Positions 18,847-27,227 of a stretch of DNA of 64,000 nt are shown piece after piece. The translations under genes and the position numbers were made by a program. Source of the stretch: Tenacibaculum pacificus. Lineage in GTDB: Bacteria > Bacteroidota > Bacteroidia > Flavobacteriales > Flavobacteriaceae. The stretch covers positions 1,100,501-1,164,500 of the forward strand of contig NZ_CP115917.1 in NCBI RefSeq assembly GCF_027941775.1, read 5' to 3'. The number at the start of each line of letters is the position of its first letter. Within the stretch, counting starts at the first letter, position 1. The notes below the pieces were generated by a model that did no database searches, was not told the DNA's origin, and saw only the letters and a program-made list of their open reading frames with translations.

Positions 18847-19491
18847 TTATTGATAACATTCTTTAATAACAACATCATTTATATTTTTACGTTTTTCCCA
18901 TTTTAAACGCTCTAATTCGGGGTTTTCATAAAATTTATCTACATGACCTAAACATAAATAACCGATTAATTGTCTGTTATTAGGAGCATTTAAAATAGTT
19001 TTAACTTTGTTTTCATTTAAAATACTAACCCAACCTAAACCGACATTTAACGCTCTTGCCATTAACCACATATTTTGAATGGCACAAACCACCGAATAAA
19101 CACCTGCTTCTTTCATCGAAGTTTGTCCTAAAATAGGATGTTGACTTGGTTTGTAAAAAACCGCGATATTTAATGCCGATTCTACAATTCCTTCTAATTT
19201 TAATTGTGTGTATGCGTCAGCTTTTTTTCCTTCGAAAAGAGTTTTAGCCTTTTCATTTTCTTCAAAAAAACTGTCTTTAATTTTATTTCTGATTTCTAAA
19301 TCTTTAATGACAACAAATTCCCACGGTTGAGAAAACCCAACAGATGGTGCATTTACTCCAGCAAATAGAATTTTATCTAAATGTTCTTTAGATATAGGTG
19401 TATTTATAAACCGATTCCCTCTAACATCTCTACGTGCAAGTATTATTTGTTCGAGGGTTTCAATATTTTCTGGAGTAAATTTGTTCATCAT
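18847..19491 (-). CDS. bluB: 5,6-dimethylbenzimidazole synthase BluB
   Basis: Nitroreductase-fold enzyme that breaks down FMNH2 with oxygen to give DMB, the lower ligand of cobalamin. In its 214 residues, RRDVRGNRFINTPIS, FAGVNAPSVGFSQPWEFVVI, NMWLMARALNVGLGWVSIL and YLCLGHVDKF are diagnostic for BluB rather than general nitroreductases. It sits between cbiH-cbiC and cbiET. Its oxygen requirement implies that the host meets oxygen, although the ring genes are of the oxygen-independent type. Confidence 0.95.
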   Translation of the reverse strand: MMNKFTPENIETLEQIILARRDVRGNRFINTPISKEHLDKILFAGVNAPSVGFSQPWEFVVIKDLEIRNKIKDSFFEENEKAKTLFEGKKADAYTQLKLEGIVESALNIAVFYKPSQHPILGQTSMKEAGVYSVVCAIQNMWLMARALNVGLGWVSILNENKVKTILNAPNNRQLIGYLCLGHVDKFYENPELERLKWEKRKNINDVVIKECYQ

Positions 19492-20868
19492 TTAAGAATT
19501 AAAATAAATTGAAGCTTCAGGCAAAGTAAATGCAGCGTTCACAATAGCTGCGGCAACATTACTTCCGCCTCTGTTACCTTCTATAACTACCCAATTTGTG
19601 TTTTTTGTTTGTGATAATTGCTCTTTTGCTTCTAAAACATTGACAAAACCAACAGGCACACCAACAACTCCAACAGGTTTAAAAGTGTCGTTATCTTTTA
19701 TTTGATCTACAATTTCGAATAAAGCAGTCGGAGCGTTTCCAACAACATATAAAGCGTTTGGATATTTTTCAATAGCTTTTCTAATTCCTGCTTGAGAACG
19801 TGTAATATTTTCTGAAGTGGCTAATAATTGCGCATCTTCATCATTTAATAAACAATGTATTTGATTTCCATATTCTTTTGTGAAAGCCTTTGTAATTCCT
19901 GCTTTAACCATAGTAACATCTGTTACAATTTCGCCACCATTTTTAAGATGTTCACGCCAGTTTTCAATCGCTTCTGGAGTTGCTGAATAATGATTAAAAT
20001 CTTCTAAAATTCCTGTGGTATGAATTACTCTTGTTATTGCCCATTTATCAGCAATCGCAAAAGGTAAATCTTGAATATGTTCGGTAACAATTCTAAAACT
20101 TTCTTGTTGAATTTCTTTTCCTGTATGTGGTTTTCGATTTAAGTATCCTCTAGGAGTAACTAAATAATCTTTAAAACGATATGTTTGCGAATTTCCAATC
20201 ATCACCAAACAAAACATATCTACATCTTCAGGATTAAATTCTCCTAAAGTGGTGATTTTACATTCTTCTTCAGGGCGAGTTACATGCCTAATAATTGCAA
20301 CAGGAGTAGAAGGAGAGCGTTTTTCTAAAAATATTTTTTGTAATCTACCTAATTGCCAATGCCTTTTTTTACTTTTCGGATTGTATAAACTAGTTACAAA
20401 ATCGCCCATTGCGGCAGCCTTAATTCTTTGTTCTATTTTGTTCCAAGGAGTCATTAAATCTGACAAAGAAATACAACAAAAATCGTGACCTAATGGCGCA
20501 CCTAATTTACTTCCAGCAGCTAAAAAAGCAGAAACACCAGGTAAGGTTTCTAACTCAATATCATCATGATTTCCTTTAGATACAACTTCGTAAACAATAG
20601 CAGCCATTGCATAAATACTGGCATCACCAGAACCAATAACTACTACATATTTATCTTCGTTTGCTTTTTCAACAGCTTTGTGAGCTCTTGCTTCTTCTTT
20701 TCCTAAAGGCATCGAAATTAATTCGGCATCTTCTTTAAATAACGATTTTCCAAATTGAAAATAATAGTCGTACCCAATAACAACATCAGCTTTTTGTAAA
20801 GCATTTTTAACAACGGGTAACATATAATCTATATCTCCAGGACCTAATCCCGCAACGGTTATTTTCAT
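19492..20868 (-). CDS. CbiH-CbiC fusion: C17-methyltransferase and precorrin-8X methylmutase
   Basis: A 458-residue protein. Residues 1-240 are the ring-contracting precorrin-3B/cobalt-factor III C17-methyltransferase (VAGLGPGDIDYMLP, VIGSGDASIYAMAAIVYE, TLPGVSAFLAAGSKLGAPLGHDFCCISLSD). Residues 250-458 are the methylmutase (IADKWAITRVIHTTGILED with the catalytic His, VVGNAPTALFEIV, GVPVGFVNVLEAKEQL, NRGGSNVAAAIVNAA). The steps are not consecutive, so the fusion is organisational rather than a simple channel. The start overlaps cobI by 4 bases. Confidence 0.94.
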   Translation of the reverse strand: MKITVAGLGPGDIDYMLPVVKNALQKADVVIGYDYYFQFGKSLFKEDAELISMPLGKEEARAHKAVEKANEDKYVVVIGSGDASIYAMAAIVYEVVSKGNHDDIELETLPGVSAFLAAGSKLGAPLGHDFCCISLSDLMTPWNKIEQRIKAAAMGDFVTSLYNPKSKKRHWQLGRLQKIFLEKRSPSTPVAIIRHVTRPEEECKITTLGEFNPEDVDMFCLVMIGNSQTYRFKDYLVTPRGYLNRKPHTGKEIQQESFRIVTEHIQDLPFAIADKWAITRVIHTTGILEDFNHYSATPEAIENWREHLKNGGEIVTDVTMVKAGITKAFTKEYGNQIHCLLNDEDAQLLATSENITRSQAGIRKAIEKYPNALYVVGNAPTALFEIVDQIKDNDTFKPVGVVGVPVGFVNVLEAKEQLSQTKNTNWVVIEGNRGGSNVAAAIVNAAFTLPEASIYFNS

Positions 20869-21575
20869 TTTTTTATTTTTTTAATAATGATAAGAGAAAA
20901 ATAAGGAGTTTCTCTTTTACTGGCTGTATTCCAGTTATTGGTTATAAATTGCTCGTCAGTTCCTAAGCGTTCGGCATAGGTGACGCTATGTTTTTGAGTG
21001 TCAATTACAGCGGTGATTATAGCAACAACCGATATAATTTTCATTAAAACTACGGTGTCAAAATTATCAATAGCTTCTTGTAATTCTTGTTTACTTTGGA
21101 TACGAGGAATAACGGTTACTTTTTCATTTTGCAAACACAAAGGAATTTGACTTTCTGATGATAAATGTAAGTAAGACGTAATTCCTGGAATTAAATCTAT
21201 TTTTAATTGATGTTTTTTAATTTTTTCTAATAGATAAGAAAATGAGCTATACGTACTAATATCGCCTTCGCTAACAATTGCTATTGATAAACCATTTTTA
21301 TAATCGCTTAAAATTTGTTGAAAAGTAGTTTCGTAAACCTCTTTAGCCTGAACTCTTTCTAAATCCATTTTTAGATAAAATCCAACTAGTTTTTGAGTAT
21401 CTAAATTATAGTTATTTAAAATAGTACGTGAATAACTCACTTTTCTACCATCTTTAAATAATGAACCAGGATAATATATTTTATCAGCTTGCTGTAAGGT
21501 TTTTAATCCTTTTAAGGTAATTAAATCAGCATCACCAGTTCCTAACGAAACACCATGTACTTTACCCGTTATCAT
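20865..21575 (-). CDS. cobI/cbiL: Precorrin-2 / cobalt-factor II C20-methyltransferase
   Basis: SAM-dependent C20 methylation of the tetrapyrrole. In its 236 residues, GVSLGTGDADLITLKGLKTLQQADKIYYPGS is the N-terminal family signature, followed by SEGDISTYSSFSYLLEKI, DLIPGITSYLHLSSE and TYAERLGTDEQFI. It overlaps cbiX upstream and cbiH-cbiC downstream by ATGA-type junctions. Confidence 0.94.
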   Translation of the reverse strand: MITGKVHGVSLGTGDADLITLKGLKTLQQADKIYYPGSLFKDGRKVSYSRTILNNYNLDTQKLVGFYLKMDLERVQAKEVYETTFQQILSDYKNGLSIAIVSEGDISTYSSFSYLLEKIKKHQLKIDLIPGITSYLHLSSESQIPLCLQNEKVTVIPRIQSKQELQEAIDNFDTVVLMKIISVVAIITAVIDTQKHSVTYAERLGTDEQFITNNWNTASKRETPYFSLIIIKKIKK

Positions 21576-22504
21576 ATTCCTAATCCTTTTTTAATTTTAG
21601 TAAATACATTGCTTTTCTGCCCAACTTTTTCATCTTCTTCAAATAAAACACCTTTTACACCTAAATGATGTCCAACTTGTTCTTTTCCAATTTCATCTTC
21701 TAAGCCAACAATTTGTTTTCGGTATTTACATAATTGGCAATTCATATTTGCCGTACCATTAATGGTTTCATCTAAACGTTCATCAAAAGCTTTTAAGATT
21801 AATTCATCGCTTCCAAAAGCATCGGTATAAATATGTTCAAAAGGAGAAGTTTCATTAAAAGTGCGAATTTGATTATAAATACGTTCTAAAAGAATTCCTG
21901 TAAAAAAGAAAAATGGAATCGCAATAGTTCGTTTAAATTCCATTTTACTGGTTAATTCTAAACTTTTAGTAACCGTCGGATATGCCGTTCCGCTGTATGC
22001 AACCGTTGTAAAACCAAATCCCATTCCTTCGCCTAACATACAGGCTAATTTGTGTACATCAGAATTTGCATCGGTATCTGTAGTTCCTCTACCAACCACC
22101 ATTAAACAAACATCTTTTCTATTGATAACAGGATGTTTATTTTCTTCTTCTAAAATTCTTTTTTGAGCCAATTCTAATAAAAACGAATTTACACCAAGAT
22201 GTTTTCCCATTTTGATGGTCAAATCGCTATAATAACTCTGTATGGTATTCATTTCATACGGAATATCATTTTTAGCGTGAGAACCTGCAAAAAGAATAAT
22301 CGGCAAAGCATAAATTTCACGAATTCCTTTTTGATACATGCGTTCAATAGAAGCTTCATAAACAGGATGATTGAATTCTAAAAACCCGTAATCAACTTCA
22401 TAATCGGTATAACGAGCCTGTAAAGCTTCAACTAATTGTTTAAAAGCATCAGTTCCTGTTTTGGTTCTGCTACCGTGTCCGCAAAGTAAAATTCCTTTTT
22501 TCAT
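21572..22504 (-). CDS. cbiX: Sirohydrochlorin cobaltochelatase CbiX (long form)
   Basis: Inserts cobalt into sirohydrochlorin, the early step of the anaerobic pathway. The 310-residue protein is the two-domain long form. The first domain has LLCGHGSRTKTGTDAF with the metal-binding His10, and LPIILFAGSHAKNDIP. The second half has VGRGTTDTDANSDVH and FFFFTGILLERIYNQI. A C-terminal NMNCQLCKYR with two cysteines may bind an iron-sulfur centre or metal, as reported for some CbiX. Sitting next to cobA and cobI supports cobalt rather than iron chelation. Confidence 0.94.
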   Translation of the reverse strand: MKKGILLCGHGSRTKTGTDAFKQLVEALQARYTDYEVDYGFLEFNHPVYEASIERMYQKGIREIYALPIILFAGSHAKNDIPYEMNTIQSYYSDLTIKMGKHLGVNSFLLELAQKRILEEENKHPVINRKDVCLMVVGRGTTDTDANSDVHKLACMLGEGMGFGFTTVAYSGTAYPTVTKSLELTSKMEFKRTIAIPFFFFTGILLERIYNQIRTFNETSPFEHIYTDAFGSDELILKAFDERLDETINGTANMNCQLCKYRKQIVGLEDEIGKEQVGHHLGVKGVLFEEDEKVGQKSNVFTKIKKGLGI

Positions 22505-22508
22505 TGAT

Positions 22509-24056
22509 TTAATTGATTGGTTTTACACCTATTAAAAAGACTACAGGCATTTGTAGTGGTTGTTTTTTGATATCGTTTTCTATGTCGCCTAATGTTGATG
22601 AAAGTACCACTTCATTTTCTCTTGAAACATTAGAAACGGCATTAATAGGGATTTCGGAGTTGCCACAAACAGCTATTAATTTCGGAATTAATTTATCTAA
22701 GCTTTTTAAGCCCATATAAAGTGCCAATGTATTTCCTGCTTTTAGCATTTCGGCAATTCCTTTCAATTGTGCGGTTGAATAATCTGCCGTATGTGCGGTG
22801 CAAATTAAAATAGCGTTTGATTTTCTTCTTTCGGTAATCGGAATATTTGCGGTACTCGCAGCGGCTAAAGCGGCTGAAATTCCTGGAACAACGCAAAAAG
22901 GAAGTTTATGTTTCTTTAAAAAACGAACTTCTTCGGCAGCTCTTCCATAAATATAAGGATCACCAGATTTTATGCGAACTACTTTATCACCTTGTTCACA
23001 ATGTTTTTTCATCAATAAATTGATGTTATCTTGACGTGTTTCTTGATCTTCTTTATCACCAAATTTTCTACCAACGTAAATACGTTCCGCTTGTGTATTG
23101 ATGTTTAATATTTCTTCAGAAATTAAATTATCATGTAAAATAATTTCCGCAGTTTCAATCGCTTCAAAAGCTTTTAAAGTTAGTAGGTTTTTATTTCCAG
23201 GACCTGCGCCAACAATCGAAATTTTAGGTAAATATTCTCTGGTGAAAATCCATTCAGGATTAGCAAATTGATACGTAAAATTCAATAAATATTTTGATTT
23301 TGAATTATCAATTATTTTAAAACGTTCTTCTGATGCTGTTTCAAAAATAGGAGCAGGCATATTTAATTTGCTGGCTGCATTCTCATAAAATTCTTTTCGC
23401 TTCGGATGTATATCTGCACAACCGTTAATAATTTCGCCAAAACAATTTTGTTCTAAAATAGTTTCGATTAAACCAATAACATCTTTCTGATGAATTAAAT
23501 TAACAGGTACATTCGGGTTTTTTAATTGCTTTTTATTAGCAAGAAATCTCCCAGGATGACGTTTAGCACCAATTAATCCTGCTAAACGTAAAATAGTTAA
23601 ATTATCACCAAAATGTTGTTGTAATAATTCTTCGGCTTTAATTAATGCGTGTCCAGATGCTTTTTCAGGAACACATTTTTCAGTCTCATTTATAAGACTA
23701 TTATTGTTTTGATAAACTGAAGTAGAACTCACAAAAATAACTTTTGTCGTTTTTGGAGTTCGTTGTATAATCTGTGCTATTTGCTTCGGATGAATTGTTT
23801 CAATATTATCAATTCTCTTTGGCGGGAAATTGATAATAAGGACATTTGTATCAGTAATAAAAGATTCCCAATCACCAGTAATAGTATCAGCTTCAAGTTT
23901 TATTCTGCAAGTATGAAACGAATATTTGGCTAATGTTTTTAATTTTTCTAACGAAGAAGTAGTTCCGTTAACGGAATAGCCACTTTTTTGTAATTTCAAC
24001 GCAAGCGGTAAACCTAACCAGCCTAATCCTAATATGGAAATATGTTGTTTGTTCAT
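22509..24056 (-). CDS. cobA: NAD(P)-binding SDR/epimerase domain fused to uroporphyrinogen-III C-methyltransferase
   Basis: A 515-residue fusion. Residues 1-270 are an extended SDR/NAD-dependent epimerase-like domain (ISILGLGWLGLPLALKLQKSGYSVNGTTSS, VIFVSSTSVYQ, ILRLAGLIGAKRHPGRFL), resembling YeeZ-like proteins. Residues 277-515 are a complete SUMT (ISIVGAGPGNKNLLTLKAFEAIETAEIILHDNLIS, VRIKSGDPYIYGRAAEEV, VVPGISAALAAASTANIPITER, TLALYMGLKSL), which makes precorrin-2. Siroheme enzymes of the CysG type fuse SUMT to a precorrin-2 dehydrogenase; this SDR is a different family. It could oxidise precorrin-2 to sirohydrochlorin for CbiX (inference), or do something unrelated. Confidence 0.9.
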   Translation of the reverse strand: MNKQHISILGLGWLGLPLALKLQKSGYSVNGTTSSLEKLKTLAKYSFHTCRIKLEADTITGDWESFITDTNVLIINFPPKRIDNIETIHPKQIAQIIQRTPKTTKVIFVSSTSVYQNNNSLINETEKCVPEKASGHALIKAEELLQQHFGDNLTILRLAGLIGAKRHPGRFLANKKQLKNPNVPVNLIHQKDVIGLIETILEQNCFGEIINGCADIHPKRKEFYENAASKLNMPAPIFETASEERFKIIDNSKSKYLLNFTYQFANPEWIFTREYLPKISIVGAGPGNKNLLTLKAFEAIETAEIILHDNLISEEILNINTQAERIYVGRKFGDKEDQETRQDNINLLMKKHCEQGDKVVRIKSGDPYIYGRAAEEVRFLKKHKLPFCVVPGISAALAAASTANIPITERRKSNAILICTAHTADYSTAQLKGIAEMLKAGNTLALYMGLKSLDKLIPKLIAVCGNSEIPINAVSNVSRENEVVLSSTLGDIENDIKKQPLQMPVVFLIGVKPIN

Positions 24057-24058
24057 AA

Positions 24059-24859
24059 TTATGTTAAATCTAAGCAGGTGTTTTGTAACTGAATTTTAGT
24101 ACAATATAACCAAGCTTTATTTTCGATGGAATCGAATGTTATTTTTCCTAAAATTTCACCAAATTTATTTTTGAAACGAATACCTGTTAGCGCTGTTTCT
24201 TTTTGATGAAAATATTCTGTGCTAGAAATTTTTGATTGTTGCAATTCTTTATTTTCTTTAGGAACTGCGGCAATCGTTAATTTTATAATATTTGTTTCAG
24301 TTTTTAATTCAAGCGTATGTGTATCTGAATAATTTACCGCATTTATTTTTTCAAATGAAATAAGTTTTTTATCAGCCATAGCAAGGGTTATCCCTTTTGG
24401 GTTTTCCAACAAATATAAGAAAAGAGGATATAAATATTGATCAGAACTAAAACCTTTGGTAATAAAACATTCGCCTAATTCAGCATCATTTTTTAATTCA
24501 AAAGGTTTCGGTTTTATAGGCGCTCTTTCGTTATTTGATATTTGCTCTTTCCATCCTTTTTTATATAACAAATTTGTTTCATCAATAGCTTCATTATTAA
24601 TATGCGCTTTTACAATTGGAGTAATTTTTTCAGGAGTTAATTCTTTATACCAAAATTCACCTGGTTGCACAATACAAGTCGGAGCATCTTCACATCTACC
24701 ATTACATCTTGTTTTAATCGTATGGGTTTTATCCCAAAGATTATTGTTACGTAAGTAAGCTCTGGCGGCTCTTGTTACTTGTTCACTTCCTGCTTTTTGA
24801 CAAGAACCTCCGTCGCAAAAGAAAAAAGTATGTGTTGTATTGGCGATATTTTTGCCCAT
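24059..24859 (-). CDS. [2Fe-2S] thioredoxin-like ferredoxin domain protein
   Basis: A 266-residue protein. Residues 1-90 form a thioredoxin-like [2Fe-2S] domain with four cysteines spaced as CDGGSC and CNGRCEDAPTC, then VQPGEFWYKELTPEKI. The remaining 170 residues are not recognised; they contain an alternating beta-like pattern and no motif. It lies between the cobalamin receptor and cobA and is almost contiguous with the latter, so it is under the riboswitch. A role in electron supply to a corrin reductase or in receptor-linked reduction is possible but only inferred from location. Confidence 0.75.
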   Translation of the reverse strand: MGKNIANTTHTFFFCDGGSCQKAGSEQVTRAARAYLRNNNLWDKTHTIKTRCNGRCEDAPTCIVQPGEFWYKELTPEKITPIVKAHINNEAIDETNLLYKKGWKEQISNNERAPIKPKPFELKNDAELGECFITKGFSSDQYLYPLFLYLLENPKGITLAMADKKLISFEKINAVNYSDTHTLELKTETNIIKLTIAAVPKENKELQQSKISSTEYFHQKETALTGIRFKNKFGEILGKITFDSIENKAWLYCTKIQLQNTCLDLT

Positions 24860-24875
24860 AATTTAAAATAAATAT

Positions 24876-26918
24876 TTAAAAGAAATAAGTGAAATTCAAT
24901 TTTGCTAAAAATGGTGTTCCTGGTGTAAAATGGATATCATCTACAGGTTGTAATTCTCCTTGTAATTGTGAAGAATCATAAAATACAGCTTCTCTCCATG
25001 CGGTATCAAAAATATTTTCTACGGATAAACCTATTTGATATTTTGGTTTTGTATAGTTGATAACAAAATCGGCAATAAAATAACTTTTAGCAATTACAGA
25101 GTCATCTTCAATCAAAGGACGTTCTCCTAAAAAACGATAACGTAACGATGTGTTAATTCCATTTTTTAAACGGAAAGTAGCGCCACCAGTTGAGGTAAAA
25201 CGAGGCGCACTTGGAATTTTGTTTTCATCTTTTGGAGCGTCTAATAAAGTTCCGAAGCTATAATTTAAATCGGTATCTAACCAAAAATAATATAGTGGTT
25301 GATATCTAAAAGAAGCTTCACTACCAATTCGTTTAGATCTTCCTTTGTTTTCAAACTCAAAACCATCACTACCAAAAACAAATTCAGCATCACTTTGTAA
25401 GTAAAAAGTAGCAATATTAGCAACAAAGTTTTTTCCTATTTTAAATTCTGTACCAATATCGTATCCGACAGCTTTAGGTAACGGGTTAATTTCTTTGTTT
25501 TTTACAGCTGCGTTTGCGTAGTTTGAATGAAAACCAGAACTTGCTTTCGCATATAATTGTAAGTTTTTAGTTGCATCATAAAACAAACTAAATTTCGGAC
25601 TTATTCTAATAGAATTTGTCTTTCCTTTTTGAGGTACTGGTACTATTTCAGTTACGTTAAAATCGAAATAATCAGCTCTAATACCTGCTAAAGCCGTTAA
25701 TTTAGGAGCTACTTGAATTCTTTCTTTTAAAAATAAAGCAACATTTGTTTCTTTAATATCAAACTCATTTATAGGATTTGATAACGTACGTCCAATAGCA
25801 TTATTTAAACCAATATTGTTATTATTTCGTTTAGCTTCCCAGCCAAAAGTTGTTGTGCTATTTGGTATTTGAAGTATATTTTTTATTGAAATATTTCCTT
25901 TATAAGCATACATTTTACGATTTTCTTGTTGATGAATCATATCACCATCAATAGGATTATTTTGATAAAAAGTAAAGTTAGAAAATAAATTATAGATATT
26001 AGAAACGTAGTATAATTGATTTGTAAGTTGTGTTTTTTCTGAGATGTTAGAGTTCAATTGTATATTAAAATGTACTCTTTCAGTATCACCACCTTCTTTA
26101 TCATCAATAGCTCCAAATCTATCGATTAATCCACTTTTAACGGCTCTTAAAGGCACTTGTCCTGAAGCATTCCAGTTACTATGAAATGTAGAAATAGATG
26201 TTCTTAATTTATGAATATCAGAAAGTGCAACTGTATATTTTGTAAATGTATTTAATCTTTTAAGTCTTTGTTCGCTTTCAAAAAAACTGTCATTATAAGT
26301 TCCTTCAATAGCAATATAAGCACTTTCTTCGTTTTTAGTTAAAAAGTTATTTTTATCGATAAGCGATACCATTGCTAAAGCTCTTGCAAAATCGTATTGA
26401 CCATATTCTAACTTCACAAAATTACGATGTACTTTATCTTTCGATGTAAATTTTGCTGCTCCAGAAACGGCAAAATTACCTAAAGAAGTTTCATGAGGTC
26501 CTTTATAATAATCGGCATTTTGAACAGTTTCAGGAATTAAAAAGTGTAAATCGGCATAACCTTGCCCGTGTGCATGAGAACTTAAATTGATACCTATATC
26601 ATCAACTAAAACAGCAAAATCAGTTCCGTGGTCATTATCAAAACCTCTTAAAAATATTTGTTCGGCTTTTCCTCCACCAGCATGTTGCGCAATAAATAAA
26701 CCAGGCACTGTTTTTAAAAAATCGTGAGCGCTGTTTATTGGTCTTAACTTTAATGCTATTTTAGAAACCTTATGAGTTCCTAATTTTTTTTCGTGTTTAG
26801 CATTAATAATTACTTCAGAAAGTTGTGTTTCTGTTTCGTTTGTACTAGTACTTTTTTGTGAGAATATGGCATGTACAAAAAACATGAACCATACACTGCA
26901 TAAAATCAATTTTTTCAT
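24876..26918 (-). CDS. TonB-dependent outer membrane receptor, probable corrinoid/cobalt uptake (BtuB-like)
   Basis: A 680-residue outer membrane receptor. An N-terminal signal peptide (LILCSVWFMFFVHAIFSQ) is followed by a TonB-box-like segment (TQLSEVIINAK). The plug domain has PGLFIAQHAGGGKAEQIFLRGFDNDHGTDFAVLVDDI, a His-rich loop SSHAHGQGYADLHF, and a 22-strand barrel-like C-terminal part ending in Phe (AKLNFTYFF). It is the first gene after the cobalamin riboswitch, which is strong evidence for a vitamin B12, cobinamide or cobalt substrate. It lacks the CarboxypepD_reg extension common in Bacteroidetes SusC-like receptors. The exact ligand cannot be told from sequence. Confidence 0.9.
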   Translation of the reverse strand: MKKLILCSVWFMFFVHAIFSQKSTSTNETETQLSEVIINAKHEKKLGTHKVSKIALKLRPINSAHDFLKTVPGLFIAQHAGGGKAEQIFLRGFDNDHGTDFAVLVDDIGINLSSHAHGQGYADLHFLIPETVQNADYYKGPHETSLGNFAVSGAAKFTSKDKVHRNFVKLEYGQYDFARALAMVSLIDKNNFLTKNEESAYIAIEGTYNDSFFESEQRLKRLNTFTKYTVALSDIHKLRTSISTFHSNWNASGQVPLRAVKSGLIDRFGAIDDKEGGDTERVHFNIQLNSNISEKTQLTNQLYYVSNIYNLFSNFTFYQNNPIDGDMIHQQENRKMYAYKGNISIKNILQIPNSTTTFGWEAKRNNNNIGLNNAIGRTLSNPINEFDIKETNVALFLKERIQVAPKLTALAGIRADYFDFNVTEIVPVPQKGKTNSIRISPKFSLFYDATKNLQLYAKASSGFHSNYANAAVKNKEINPLPKAVGYDIGTEFKIGKNFVANIATFYLQSDAEFVFGSDGFEFENKGRSKRIGSEASFRYQPLYYFWLDTDLNYSFGTLLDAPKDENKIPSAPRFTSTGGATFRLKNGINTSLRYRFLGERPLIEDDSVIAKSYFIADFVINYTKPKYQIGLSVENIFDTAWREAVFYDSSQLQGELQPVDDIHFTPGTPFLAKLNFTYFF

Positions 26919-26973
26919 TTAAAAAAGAGTTTAAGCAGGCAAGGAAAGAAAATATGAAAAAACATAATTTTCT

Positions 26974-26992
26974 AACTCTTTACCCGAGAGTT
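26974..26992 (-). promoter_or_regulatory. Leader hairpin between riboswitch and receptor gene
   Basis: Short perfect stem (aactct / agagtt, 7-base loop) lying between the riboswitch and the receptor start. It has no long T run, so it could be part of a translational expression platform rather than a terminator. Low certainty. Confidence 0.35.
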
Positions 26993-27013
26993 ATTAATAT
27001 AAATTATTGTTTT

Positions 27014-27190
27014 AGTGGCAGGTCTCCTGACTTAACTCTATTTTATTTACCTTCCCATAGTTATAACTACAGTGGTTTTTGATAATAAAATATTGATATG
27101 AGTTTTACAGTTGCGGGAACAGTTTCGGATTTACACCAAATTCCCTTTTAATTTTTACAATAATGTAAAAAACCATTTAACAGCCGCGAA
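27014..27190 (-). promoter_or_regulatory. Cobalamin (B12) riboswitch
   Basis: Reading the minus strand gives the conserved core in order: GGGAATTTGGTGTAAATCCG, then CTGTTCCCGCAACTGTAA (the B12 box), CCACTG, GGGAAGG and AGTCAGGAGACCTGCC, all in the usual spacing of about 175 bases. This is unambiguous as an AdoCbl/cobalamin riboswitch. It lies directly upstream of the TonB receptor, so high cobalamin should shut off the receptor and the long cob operon behind it. The cobQ-cobD, cbiB and kinase genes lie upstream of it and would escape it unless read-through occurs. Confidence 0.96.
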
Positions 27191-27227
27191 GATACTTCTT
27201 TTATTTAAACAAATATTATTTATTGTG

